The translations under genes and the position numbers were made by a program. From Changpingibacter yushuensis (GTDB lineage: Bacteria; Actinomycetota; Actinomycetes; Actinomycetales; Actinomycetaceae), in NCBI RefSeq assembly GCF_014041995.1, contig NZ_CP059492.1:1302001-1366000 (forward strand): a stretch of DNA of 64,000 nt, read 5' to 3'. The stretch's first letter is position 1. Each line of letters starts with the position of its first letter. Of the stretch, positions 37,701 to 47,517 are shown in pieces. A model generated the notes under the pieces. The model saw only the letters and a program-made list of their open reading frames with translations. It was not told where the DNA came from and searched no databases.

Positions 37701-38049
37701 CACCCAGTTCCTGCGTGCGGACCTCAACCGCGTGGGTGTACTGCGAATTAGTGATCTGACAGAGACGGAGGCCGGAGTTCGTGTTCGAGTGGCCGGAATT
37801 GTTACCCACCGGCAGCGTCCGCATACCGCGAAGGGTGTCACCTTCATCTCGCTGGAAGATGAGACAGGACTTCTCAACGTGGTCTGTTCGCACGGACTGT
37901 GGCAGCGCTATCGCGAGGTCGCGCGTCACAGCAATGGGTTGATCATTCGTGGAATGGTTGAGAGGGGAGATGGAGCAAGTAACTTCGTGGCTGATAGCTT
38001 GGAACCGCTCCCACTGACCGTGGCGCTACCATCACGCGACTTCCGGTAG
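34717..38049 (+). CDS. dnaE2: error-prone DNA polymerase III alpha subunit DnaE2
   Basis: SOS-induced translesion polymerase. The 1110 aa product has an N-terminal PHP domain (YAELHCHSAYSFLDGAS; CLTDHAGFPG), the C-family palm with PDIDVD at 413-418 (catalytic Asp pair) and the third-Asp region VKFDLLGLGML, a helix-hairpin-helix region (SSIKGIGSACERIL), and a C-terminal OB fold (VAGIVTHRQRPHTAKGVTFI). It has the short C-terminus of DnaE2 without the tau-binding part of DnaE1. ATG 34717 overlaps imuB by eight bases and follows GGAGG. Confidence 0.95.
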   Translation: MREAPSLLHSAPVSVPYAELHCHSAYSFLDGASMPNELVERACDLRLEALCLTDHAGFPGVVQLAAAARNAGLPVAIGTELTLHTDTRRTDSPDPEGDHLLLIARDAEGYQRLSRTVGEAMLSSGKKGSAYYSQEVLGQAGGGKWVALTGCRKGAVRRALESHSGVFGADAALQEILALADVFGKENVAVELTATGSPLDRERCNILAELAATARVEAIVTGNVHYARPSDRPVADVLAATRSRMKLEEINPYLPANGSYLRSGAQMLALHCDHPEAIAAAAHLGAECAFDLALVAPQLPLFPVPAGYTEATWLQELTSQRGTERYGTRNENPQAWKQIDHELDVILQLGFPGYFLIVEEIVAFCHSQGIWCQGRGSAANSAVCFALGITAVDAVRHKMLFERFLSPGRSGPPDIDVDIESGRREEVIQHVYARYGRECAAQVANVITYRPRSAIRDAARALGYDQGQSDKWAKSVEHRVPRTKGKTFDPTKERAAAEQKEEVAAVGRQAGFTKKWDTNTVPSDVAEIAARLQRLPRHLGIHSGGMVLCDRPVIDVCPVEWASMPGRTVLQWDKDDCAEAGLVKFDLLGLGMLTALRLAFTRLEARGIFGEDGKSLGLHNLPQEDPRVYALLQEADTIGVFQVESRAQMATLPRLRPSTFYDIVIEVALIRPGPIQGQSVSPYIRRRNGKEEVTYLHSSLIPALEKTLGVPLFQEQLMQIAIDSAGFSPAQADKLRKAMGSKRSHERMEALKADLFAGMIERGITEEIAEQIYSKLHAFAEFGFPESHAFSFAYLVYASAWLKVHHPEEFYMGLLCAQPMGFYSPQTLVADARRHGVRVLPPDVVASQEQASIELSEPRPITAHPLVTADPSRSVRLGLSSIKGIGSACERILSARDEAAFLGVSDLARRARLTQEEIERLASAGALRSLGTGRREGIWLAHALEDRSAAHGMWFQPTIPGTEPQGDIPRLPSITEAEAADADIRSTGISVSSYPTQFLRADLNRVGVLRISDLTETEAGVRVRVAGIVTHRQRPHTAKGVTFISLEDETGLLNVVCSHGLWQRYREVARHSNGLIIRGMVERGDGASNFVADSLEPLPLTVALPSRDFR

Positions 38050-38109
38050 CCGTGAGCAGACGATGCCATCAAAGCTCGGTAAACTGACACACAGACGAAA
38101 GGTGCATTC

Positions 38110-38598
38110 TTGGCAAAGTACATGAAGTTCATCAAGCTGGCCATTCAAGCAGGTCCAATGGTCGCTGCGATCGCGCGTCAACTGGCCCCGCAGCTCCAGC
38201 GAATGATCAGGGATAATCCCGGAGCATTTGAGTCCATGTCACATCGATTCAGCAAAGTCGTAGGCACCAAGAAGGAGTCTCCGCGCGGATTCGAACAGAG
38301 ATGTCGTGTTCTACGCGATCAAGTGACGTACCTCTATGCGTCTGCGAACACCTCTGACGTGGCACACCAAGCCATCGCTTGGCGCAAGGAACTCGAAGCG
38401 GTTGAGCATGCTCTGCCAGTCCTTCAGGCGATGGGGCGTCAACAACGTATGGTGGAGAAGCGACGCCTTGAGAAGAGGCTTGACCATCTTTCATCAGAAA
38501 TCCTTGCAGCAAGCCTTATCGACGAAGTGGAGGATGCCGAATTAGCAGGGGAAAGCGGGCTCGACAATAGCGAGGATCGTCCAACGGAAGATCGTTAG
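38110..38598 (+). CDS. hypothetical protein (162 aa)
   Basis: Not recognised. A TTG start at 38110 is preceded by AAAGG. The protein starts with a basic amphipathic helix (KYMKFIKLAIQAGPMVAAIARQLAPQL), is highly charged and helical in the middle (QRMVEKRRLEKRLDHLSSEIL, shown in part), and has an acidic disordered tail (SGLDNSEDRPTEDR). No signal peptide or Cys. It stands alone between dnaE2 and the uridylyltransferase, with its own promoter region of 60 bases. Could be a DNA- or membrane-associated structural protein, but that is only a guess. Confidence 0.7.
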   Translation: MAKYMKFIKLAIQAGPMVAAIARQLAPQLQRMIRDNPGAFESMSHRFSKVVGTKKESPRGFEQRCRVLRDQVTYLYASANTSDVAHQAIAWRKELEAVEHALPVLQAMGRQQRMVEKRRLEKRLDHLSSEILAASLIDEVEDAELAGESGLDNSEDRPTEDR

Positions 38599-38675
38599 AT
38601 GAAGAATCTCCACGTAGCTGGCGCAAGTTTGAGCACATGTTGAGCAACTTTTTGCGTATCTGTTAGGGTCAAACA

Positions 38676-39989
38676 ATGGCAAGGGACAGCAAAGAGCTTA
38701 TTCTGGCAAAGATGCAGGATGCCGATATTTCTGAGGCAGAGATCTCCACATTTGTGCGTGCGTATGACAGGTTTACATCTGGCGCAAGGACTCTGTTGTC
38801 AGAAACCGAAATATCGCCGGTTGGTTCCATTCGCAACGTTGCGGATTTGAGCAATGAAGACCAGAGCGCACTTCAAACAACAGCAGTCTTACGGCTCAAT
38901 GGCGGAATCGGCACAACCATGGGTTTGGACACTCCGAAATCGCTACTCTCGGCACACGGATCGCTACGTTTCATTGACATCATTCTCAAACAGCTCCAAG
39001 CTCTGCGAGAATCACACGGTGCGCGCCTTCCATTGATTCTGCTGAATTCGAAGGCTACGGAACGCGATACGAAGCGTGAAGTTGCACTGCCGGAGAACCC
39101 AGATGGCATCCCCACATCGATTCTTCAGGGAGTGGTTCCGCGCCTCCTAGCGAGCTCGCATGAACCCATTAGTTGGCCAGACAATCCGAATCTGGAGTGG
39201 GCGCCTCCTGGGCATGGAGACCTGTACGGAGTGTTACAACGAACGGGCCTGTTAGATCAGCTTCTCGCCTCCGGCTATAAATACCTCTTTGTCGCCAACG
39301 CTGACAATCTCGGCGCTGTTCCAGAGGTCTCCATCGCAGCATGGTTCGCCGAATCCGGCGCCGACTTCGCTGCTGAGGTAGTCAAGCGCACACCGATGGA
39401 CAAGAAAGGCGGGCATTTTGCGCGCCTTATTGAAAACAACAGGTTGGTCCTGCGCGAGACTGCACAGACCCCGGCCGGGGACATCCCGTACTTTCAGGAT
39501 ATCGACCGCCACAAGTACCTCAACACGAACAATCTTTGGATTAACCTTGAATCGTTGCGCGAAGTCGATGGCCCTATGGGCCTTGAACTTCCGTTAATCG
39601 CAAACAACAAACACATTACCGATGAAGAGTCTCCTGAGGTCATTCAACTCGAGACAGCTATGGGAAGCGCGGTCTCCATCTTTGCTCACGCCGAACTTCT
39701 GGAAGTATCATCATCACGATTCTTACCGGTGAAGAATACGAGCGATTTACTTCTCTTGCGCTCTGACGTCTATGAGTTTGACAGTGGTTACAGGCTTGTG
39801 GAGCAGGTATCTCCTCGCCCGGTTGTCACCTTGGATCCTGCGTATTTCGGACGATATCGCGACTTCGAGGAGCGCATTCTTGGGGAACCCTCACTGAAGG
39901 AGTCGTCTGAGTTCTCGGTGTCCGGAGACGTCACCATTCCCCAGGGATACGTTGCGACAGGAAGCGTGCTCCTTACTGCTCAGGTCTAG
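38676..39989 (+). CDS. UDPGP-family UTP--glucose-1-phosphate uridylyltransferase
   Basis: Eukaryotic-type (UDPGP) enzyme making UDP-sugar, unlike the usual bacterial GalU. The 437 aa product has the nucleotide loop LRLNGGIGTTMGLDTPKSL (LNGGIGTTMG), VPRL...NLEWAPPGHGDLY, FVANADNLGA and VKRTPMDKKGGH. This family is known in bifidobacteria and some other actinobacteria. No galactose or cell-wall genes adjoin it, so the sugar acceptor is not certain. A terminator hairpin follows directly. Confidence 0.88.
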   Translation: MARDSKELILAKMQDADISEAEISTFVRAYDRFTSGARTLLSETEISPVGSIRNVADLSNEDQSALQTTAVLRLNGGIGTTMGLDTPKSLLSAHGSLRFIDIILKQLQALRESHGARLPLILLNSKATERDTKREVALPENPDGIPTSILQGVVPRLLASSHEPISWPDNPNLEWAPPGHGDLYGVLQRTGLLDQLLASGYKYLFVANADNLGAVPEVSIAAWFAESGADFAAEVVKRTPMDKKGGHFARLIENNRLVLRETAQTPAGDIPYFQDIDRHKYLNTNNLWINLESLREVDGPMGLELPLIANNKHITDEESPEVIQLETAMGSAVSIFAHAELLEVSSSRFLPVKNTSDLLLLRSDVYEFDSGYRLVEQVSPRPVVTLDPAYFGRYRDFEERILGEPSLKESSEFSVSGDVTIPQGYVATGSVLLTAQV

Positions 39990-39996
39990 TGCGGGC

Positions 39997-40037
39997 GCCG
40001 GGCAGCCCCTCCAGCTGGAGTCTCTGGGCTACCCGGC
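39997..40037 (+). terminator. hairpin after the uridylyltransferase
   Basis: GCCGGGCAGCCC (39997-40008) pairs with GGGCTACCCGGC (40026-40037) with one mismatch; the loop contains its own palindrome CTCCAGCTGGAG. No T-run follows. It may serve the facing GNAT-MazG gene too. Confidence 0.7.
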
Positions 40038-40082
40038 AACGAATCTAGGAACTACCCAAGCTCCTGAATAGTAAGAACACAA

Positions 40083-41162
40083 TTAGATGCCGAGGACCCT
40101 GCGCAAGTTGGGGCGAAAGTAGTTCGGTCCTTTGAGAACCTTTCCATCTTCCCGGTAAATGGGCTTTCCATCTGCGTCAAGCTTGGAGAGGTTTGATGCC
40201 TGAATCTCTGCGAGCACATCCGCAAGTGGGATACCAAGTTCCAGCGCCATTCCGTACGCGACGTATACAAGGTCTCCGATCGCATCGGCCACTTCGACCG
40301 TATCCCGGCTGCCGTCGTCGGCCTGCTTTGCCTTGCCAAAAGCCTCCGTCATGATTGCTTGAGCCTTTTCGCCGTACACAGCTCCAATGAGTTCAGCACA
40401 TTCCTCGGCAACCAGAGAGAGCCGCATGTGTACTCTCTCGCGATCCGCATTTGGTTCGCCTTCAACGATCGGAAGACCATAGGTTGTGTGGAAGGCTCTG
40501 ACAAGCTGTTCAGGATCACGCGGATTCCCGATGGCCGGATGGCGCGAATCGGGGCCGATCCATGGATGCTGTGGCTTGCGGGGATCGGTAGGCAGTATGG
40601 AACCGATGAGGCAATCGTATGCATTTCCTTTGTTGGTACTGTGCTTACGAATTCTGCCCTCAAAAGTGAAACCGGCATTCCACGCAACGCGTGCTGAGGG
40701 CCAGTTCGGTTCGCCGTCGACAATGAGACACTCCCAAATGACCGACTCTAGGCTCATCGAATCAAACGCAAAGTCAAGTACCGCCTGAACGGCCTCGCTC
40801 ATATAACCCTTGTTGCGAACATGGGGAGCGATCATGAAGCCCATCTCGGAGGTGGGATGGCCACCAGTCAAAGAGATTGTGCCGATGGTACGCCCATAAG
40901 TGCCGTCCGCTGCCTTCTCGCGAAGAGACCATGTAGGGGAGTCTGCCTCCCATGCTGCCGGAACAATCTTCTCAATGAAGTTGTGAGCATCCTCAAGAGT
41001 GTAGGGCCAAGGAACGGTTGTCCATTTTTGGGACTCCGGATCCGTGCACATGTCGGTGATTGCTTGTGCATCGGCGAGTGTAGGACTGGAGAGGACCAAG
41101 CGGTCTGTGGTCAGTTGGGTTGGAAGCATGGCATCCAGTGTAGTCGGGAACGGCAAAGGCAA
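40083..41162 (-). CDS. fusion of GNAT acetyltransferase and MazG-like NTP pyrophosphohydrolase
   Basis: One 359 aa frame with two domains. Residues about 15-190 form a RimJ/RimL-type GNAT N-acetyltransferase (RLVLSSPTLADAQAI; SEMGFMIAPHVRNKGYMSEAV, shown as MIAPHVRNKGYMSEAV; ARVAWNAGFTFEGRIRKH). Residues about 215-345 form a MazG-like all-alpha NTP-PPase with the metal motifs EECAELIGAV (EExxE) and EVADAIGDLVYVAYG (ExxD). No frameshift joins them; the linker is Pro-rich (PTDPRKPQHPWIGPDS). It may clean nucleotide pools while acylating a protein N-terminus or small molecule; linked function is inference. A second ATG (41129) is an alternative start. Confidence 0.85.
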   Translation of the reverse strand: MPLPFPTTLDAMLPTQLTTDRLVLSSPTLADAQAITDMCTDPESQKWTTVPWPYTLEDAHNFIEKIVPAAWEADSPTWSLREKAADGTYGRTIGTISLTGGHPTSEMGFMIAPHVRNKGYMSEAVQAVLDFAFDSMSLESVIWECLIVDGEPNWPSARVAWNAGFTFEGRIRKHSTNKGNAYDCLIGSILPTDPRKPQHPWIGPDSRHPAIGNPRDPEQLVRAFHTTYGLPIVEGEPNADRERVHMRLSLVAEECAELIGAVYGEKAQAIMTEAFGKAKQADDGSRDTVEVADAIGDLVYVAYGMALELGIPLADVLAEIQASNLSKLDADGKPIYREDGKVLKGPNYFRPNLRRVLGI

Positions 41163-41208
41163 TCTCTGGGGCCTTCACAAGCTGTGCTGGTGCGAGACTG
41201 TTGACATT

Positions 41209-41241
41209 CTTGCTCGGTGGTGCTTGGACTTCCCGAGCAAG
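41209..41241 (+). promoter_or_regulatory. inverted repeat in the bgl promoter region
   Basis: CTTGCTCGG (41209-41217) and CCGAGCAAG (41233-41241) are perfect complements. A TTGACA at 41201-41206 lies just before and could be a -35 box, with a weak -10 (TGGACT, 41225-41230). The repeat might bind a sugar or catabolite regulator, or merely fold; no consensus is matched. Confidence 0.4.
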
Positions 41242-41259
41242 ACACTTAGTCTTACAACA

Positions 41260-41290
41260 GGGTTGTTACTTTCGAGGCAAGACCTGAGCA
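41260..41290 (+). promoter_or_regulatory. RAT site (LicT/BglG ribonucleic antiterminator)
   Basis: GGGTTGTTACT, a short spacer and GAGGCAAGACCTGAG match the RAT consensus bound by BglG/LicT-type proteins (GGATTGTTACTGnnnnnnGCAGGCAAAACCT). Its 3' part overlaps the left arm of the terminator 41279-41329, so LicT binding would prevent the terminator from forming. A licT gene lies in the operon itself. Confidence 0.9.
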
Positions 41291-41338
41291 AATGCTACAC
41301 AGCGAATTGTGGCGTTATGCTCGGGTCTTTTTTTATTT
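41279..41338 (+). terminator. conditional leader terminator of the bgl operon
   Basis: AAGACCTGAGCA (41279-41290) pairs with TGCTCGGGTCTT (41318-41329) with one G-T wobble; eight T's follow at the arm end (41328-41334 region) and then ATTTTC. It is a proper intrinsic terminator, 25 bases before the PTS gene, and shares bases with the RAT. Confidence 0.9.
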
Positions 41339-41362
41339 TCTGGCGGGATTCAAGGAGGAACC

Positions 41363-43243
41363 ATGGCAAAGCCTGATTACCAGCAAGTCGCCGAGCAAGT
41401 GCTTTCGGGGGTTGGCGGTAAGGAAAACATTTCCAGCGCCACACATTGCATTACACGTCTTCGTCTCAAGCTCAAGGACACGGGCAAAGCCGACAAGACC
41501 AAGATCGAGTCCATCAACGGAGTTCTGTCAGTCGTGGAGGCCGGTGGGCAATTCCAGGTTGTCATTGGTGACGACGTACCTGAGGTGTACGAGCGATTTA
41601 CCAAGGCCGCTGGGATTGCTGGCGACGGCGAGGTTCCACCGGATGATGAAGAGAAGGGCAATCTTCTTAATCGGTTCATCCAACTGATTTCAAGTATCTT
41701 CCTACCTATCCTGTGGACCCTTGCAGGCGTATCGCTGATCAAGGCATTCCTTGCTATGGCGGTTCAGCTCAACTGGATCGATACTGCCGGATCCAACTAC
41801 GCCATTCTCAACGCGGCTTCCGATGCCGTCTTCTATTTCCTTCCGATCTTCCTGGCTGTTACGGCAGCGGAGCGTTTCAAGGCAAATCAGTTCACAGCAA
41901 TGGCCATCGCAGGAGCCTTGGTATACCCGAGTATCGTCGCACTGAGCGATGCATCGGGCGTGACCTTCTTGGGTATTCCTGTTGTCATGATGAGCTACAC
42001 GTCCTCGGTCATCCCGATCCTGTTTGCTGTGTGGATTCAGGGGCACCTAGAGCGGTGGGTCCAGAAGGTACTGCCTTCGATGATCCGCAACTTCACCACG
42101 CCGCTTCTGGTCACTCTGGTTATGGTTCCTCTCGCTCTCATCGTTGTGGGTCCAATCACGACTCTGCTTGCAGACGGCATCTCCTCAGGTGTCCAGTTCC
42201 TCTTCGTTCATGCGCCGTGGGCAGCGGGCGCTGTGGTTGGCGGCTTCTGGCAGGTCCTAGTGATCTTCGGTCTGCACTGGGGACTCGTTCCGGTGATGAT
42301 AAACGATCTGGCTACCTTGGGGTACTCTCTCCTAGCCGGACCGATCCCAGCCGCTGTGCTCGCACAGGCCGCTGCTGCTATCGCAGTTGCTATTCGCACC
42401 AAGTCGAAGGCACGCCGTGGAGTTGCGATTCCGGGCGCGGTTTCCGGCATCTTGGCAGGGGTAACGGAACCAATTATCTACGGTGTAAACCTCCCGATGC
42501 GCCGCCCCTTCTACTTCGGTGTTGCTGGCGGAGCAATTGGCGGAATGATCGCAGCCATCGGTGGCGCGGCCAACAGCACGTTTGTTGTTCCTTCTCTGCT
42601 GTCTCTTCCGGCCTACTTGGGCCAGGGAAGCTTCGCGACGCTCGTCATCGGCATTCTTGTGGGCATGGCAGTCGCATTCTTCCTCACGTTGTTCTTTGGT
42701 GTGACCAAGGATAACGACAAGGTTGACGAAGCGCCGGTGGCAGCAGATGCCATTGTTGAACCCGGTGCAAACGCTGCACTTGTCTCTCCGGTCAACGGTC
42801 AGCTGATCGCGCTCGCTGATGTTCAGGACAAGGCATTTGCGTCAGGCGTTCTGGGATCAGGTGTTGGCGTGATTCCTTCGGATGGCGCCATCGTCTCTCC
42901 AGTAACAGGTACTGTCATCACTGCATTCCCCACCGGGCACGCATACGGCATTCGCTCCGAAGAAGGTATCGAGGTCCTGATTCACATTGGAATCGATACG
43001 GTTTCGATGAAGGGCGACGGTTTTACTCCTCAGGTCGCCAAGGGAGATCATGTCTCGGCCGGAGATCCGATCGCTTCAGTTGACCTCAAGAAGGTAACTG
43101 CGGCCGGATTCGATCCCACTGTGATCATGGTTGTTACCAACTCCAAGAAACTGGGCAGCATCGATGCCTCGACTCCAGGCCAGGTAACGGTTGGCGTTCC
43201 CGTGCTCAGTGTCTCGACCTCGAAAGAGCAGCTCGTCGGATGA
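41363..43243 (+). CDS. beta-glucoside PTS transporter EIIBCA
   Basis: Imports and phosphorylates beta-glucosides (BglF type). The 626 aa protein has an EIIB domain (1-85) with phosphocysteine Cys29 in ATHCITRLRLKL, an EIIC membrane part (about 100-455, ten or so segments, with PIIYGVNLPMRRPF), and an EIIA domain (about 475-620) with phospho-His541 in VLIHIGIDTV. ATG 41363 follows AAGGAGG. The next gene overlaps by ATGA. Controlled by the RAT/terminator leader. Specific sugar (cellobiose, arbutin, salicin) is not known. Confidence 0.93.
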   Translation: MAKPDYQQVAEQVLSGVGGKENISSATHCITRLRLKLKDTGKADKTKIESINGVLSVVEAGGQFQVVIGDDVPEVYERFTKAAGIAGDGEVPPDDEEKGNLLNRFIQLISSIFLPILWTLAGVSLIKAFLAMAVQLNWIDTAGSNYAILNAASDAVFYFLPIFLAVTAAERFKANQFTAMAIAGALVYPSIVALSDASGVTFLGIPVVMMSYTSSVIPILFAVWIQGHLERWVQKVLPSMIRNFTTPLLVTLVMVPLALIVVGPITTLLADGISSGVQFLFVHAPWAAGAVVGGFWQVLVIFGLHWGLVPVMINDLATLGYSLLAGPIPAAVLAQAAAAIAVAIRTKSKARRGVAIPGAVSGILAGVTEPIIYGVNLPMRRPFYFGVAGGAIGGMIAAIGGAANSTFVVPSLLSLPAYLGQGSFATLVIGILVGMAVAFFLTLFFGVTKDNDKVDEAPVAADAIVEPGANAALVSPVNGQLIALADVQDKAFASGVLGSGVGVIPSDGAIVSPVTGTVITAFPTGHAYGIRSEEGIEVLIHIGIDTVSMKGDGFTPQVAKGDHVSAGDPIASVDLKKVTAAGFDPTVIMVVTNSKKLGSIDASTPGQVTVGVPVLSVSTSKEQLVG

Positions 43244-44646
43244 AGTATCGCGAACTTGACACATTTCCTGAGGGTTTCCTCTGGGGTGCATCAACTTCCG
43301 CCTACCAGGTGGAAGGCGCATGGGACACAGACGGGAAGGGTCCGTCCGTCATCGACGCGAATGGGCACACTGCACCCGGAATCTCAGATTTCCGAGTTTG
43401 CTCGGATCACTATCATCACGTTGAAGAAGACGTTGCGCTGTTCGCGCAGATGGGGCTGAAGTCATACCGATTCTCCATCGCGTGGACACGTATCATTCCT
43501 GACGGTGACGGCCTAGTCAATCAAGCTGGCGTGGACTTCTATCACCGACTGATTGACTCACTCATTGCCCATGGAATCGAACCGATCGTGACGATGTATC
43601 ACTTCGATCTGCCTGCGGCGTTGGACGCTAAAGGTGGTTGGGAGAACAGAGATACAGTAGCCGCGTTTGAACGCTTCGCTCGAATTCTGTTTTCTGAGTA
43701 TGGATCGAAGGTTACATATTGGCTAACCATCAATGAGCAGAACATGATGATCCTGGTGGGGGAGGCCATTGGGACAGTCAAGAAGGGTAGCCCTAAGTCG
43801 TCGCTATACCAAGCAAATCATCACATGATGCTTGCTCAGGCGAAGGCAATTCTTGCTTGTCATGAGATGCTGCCTTCGGCCAAGATCGGGCCCGCCCCCA
43901 ACATCGCATTGACCTATCCGGAGACTTGCGATCCTGAGGACGTACTTGCTGCGGACGACTTCAACTCGATTCGAAACTGGTTCTACTTGGATGCGTCAGT
44001 GCGCGGCATGTACAACTCAGTGGCGTGGCGCTACCTTCGTGAGATTGGCGCCACTCCGAACGTCGAAGCCGGGGACATGGACGTGTTGAAGTCGGCCACG
44101 CCGGACTTCATCGCCTTCAATTACTATGCGTCGATGACTGTGTCAAAGCCGGCACCCGAAGGAGCAGCCACACCGGACTCCTCTGATCAGCAGCTTTTTG
44201 CTGGCGAGGCGAACGTGTTTCTCGGTGTCAAGAACCCCCACCTTCCGTCCACAGACTTTGGGTGGGAGATGGATCCGATCGGATTCCGGAACACCTTCCG
44301 TGCTTTGTGGGATCGTTACCACCTCCCATTGTTGGTGACTGAGAACGGGCTGGGAGCTTTCGACAAGTTGGAAGATGGTGCGGTTCATGATCAGTACCGC
44401 ATCAACTACCTGCGAGATCACATCAAGCAGATACAGCTTGCGATCACAGACGGGGTCGAAGTGCTTGGATACAATCCTTGGTCAGCAATTGACTTAGTTT
44501 CGACACACCAAGGAGTTGCCAAGCGATACGGCTTCATCTTCGTTAATCGCGGGGAAGGAGACATGTTGGACCTTGCGCGATATCCGAAGGACAGCTTCTA
44601 CTGGTACAAGAAGGTCATCTCCTCCAACGGTGACGATCTGAACTGA
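43240..44646 (+). CDS. GH1 6-phospho-beta-glucosidase (first copy)
   Basis: Hydrolyses phosphorylated beta-glucosides delivered by the PTS. The 468 aa protein has the GH1 N-terminus [20 protein letters not shown], acid/base Glu166 in WLTINEQN and nucleophile Glu368 in LVTENGLG. The second residue pair after Glu166 is QN rather than the common P. Overlaps the PTS stop. Followed by a hairpin. Confidence 0.92.
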   Translation: MKYRELDTFPEGFLWGASTSAYQVEGAWDTDGKGPSVIDANGHTAPGISDFRVCSDHYHHVEEDVALFAQMGLKSYRFSIAWTRIIPDGDGLVNQAGVDFYHRLIDSLIAHGIEPIVTMYHFDLPAALDAKGGWENRDTVAAFERFARILFSEYGSKVTYWLTINEQNMMILVGEAIGTVKKGSPKSSLYQANHHMMLAQAKAILACHEMLPSAKIGPAPNIALTYPETCDPEDVLAADDFNSIRNWFYLDASVRGMYNSVAWRYLREIGATPNVEAGDMDVLKSATPDFIAFNYYASMTVSKPAPEGAATPDSSDQQLFAGEANVFLGVKNPHLPSTDFGWEMDPIGFRNTFRALWDRYHLPLLVTENGLGAFDKLEDGAVHDQYRINYLRDHIKQIQLAITDGVEVLGYNPWSAIDLVSTHQGVAKRYGFIFVNRGEGDMLDLARYPKDSFYWYKKVISSNGDDLN

Positions 44647-44657
44647 CGGCAAAGAGG

Positions 44658-44697
44658 CTGGTGGACGTTCGCACCTTCTGGGGCGAACGTCCACCAG
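44658..44697 (+). terminator. 15-bp perfect hairpin between the first GH1 gene and licT
   Basis: Arms 44658-44672 and 44683-44697 are exact complements around ten bases. TTGCAACC follows, no T-run. It may lower expression of licT and the second GH1 gene relative to the first two genes, or end the transcript. Confidence 0.7.
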
Positions 44698-44746
44698 TTG
44701 CAACCTGGTTATTGTCGCATCCATCCAATCCAGAAAGGAGGCTGGT

Positions 44747-47022
<2,276 letters not shown>

Positions 47023-47066
47023 CCCTGAGGGTCTTCGGACTCATTGGGCAACATGGTAGCGATGAG

Positions 47067-47108
47067 GCAGTGGGCCTCCCGGCACATAAGCGCTGGGAGG
47101 CCCACTGC
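47067..47108 (+). terminator. 14-bp perfect hairpin ending the bgl operon
   Basis: GCAGTGGGCCTCCC (47067-47080) and GGGAGGCCCACTGC (47095-47108) are exact complements with a 14-base loop. No T-run follows. Confidence 0.7.
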
Positions 47109-47148
47109 GCGCAGTAAACGGGGCTGGCACTGCCAGATCCAGCTTTCT

Positions 47149-47517
47149 TCAGGAGAAGTCGATATCGTCTTCCTCGTCAAAGTCCACAAAGTCCGCATCT
47201 GAGGCGGATTCATCTTCGTCATAGTCATCGTCTAGACCGACGGCGTCGTCCTCATCATCGTCCAGATCGACGGCGTCTTCCTCATCGTCGAGGTCCTCTT
47301 CGATATCGTCTTCATCAGTCGAGTACACATCGAGCGGAAGTTCGACACCAAACTGGGTGAACATAACATCGTCATAGACGGTGTAGGCATCCGCCAATGC
47401 GTCGCCAGTTTCCAACACACTTGGCGCATCTGGATCTTGAGCGCTCACTGCCACCTGATGAAAGTCCTCCAGGGCACCGATGAGACGGTCGAGTGCTGCG
47501 CGCGGGTCAATAGCCAT
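47149..47517 (-). CDS. small highly acidic protein (122 aa)
   Basis: Residues 1-60 look folded (MAIDPRAALDRLIGALEDFHQV...YTVYDDVMFTQFGVELPLD); residues 65-122 are almost only Asp, Glu and small residues, with runs such as DDIEEDLDDEEDAVDLDDD. I recall similar actinobacterial proteins starting with DPRAALDRLI but cannot name a function. The tail could mimic nucleic acid or bind cations; that is speculation. The DNA of the tail is itself repetitive (GATGAC-like). Confidence 0.75.
   Translation of the reverse strand: MAIDPRAALDRLIGALEDFHQVAVSAQDPDAPSVLETGDALADAYTVYDDVMFTQFGVELPLDVYSTDEDDIEEDLDDEEDAVDLDDDEDDAVGLDDDYDEDESASDADFVDFDEEDDIDFS

Noticed and set aside
41713-42714. 333-codon open frame on the + strand
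   Set aside because: It lies in another frame within the PTS EIIC region, is rich in Cys, Arg and Ser, and has no domain; it is a shadow of the PTS gene.
44698-44746. A second RAT site before licT
   Set aside because: The sequence GGTTATTGTC only loosely recalls the RAT and lacks the second half and an overlapping terminator.
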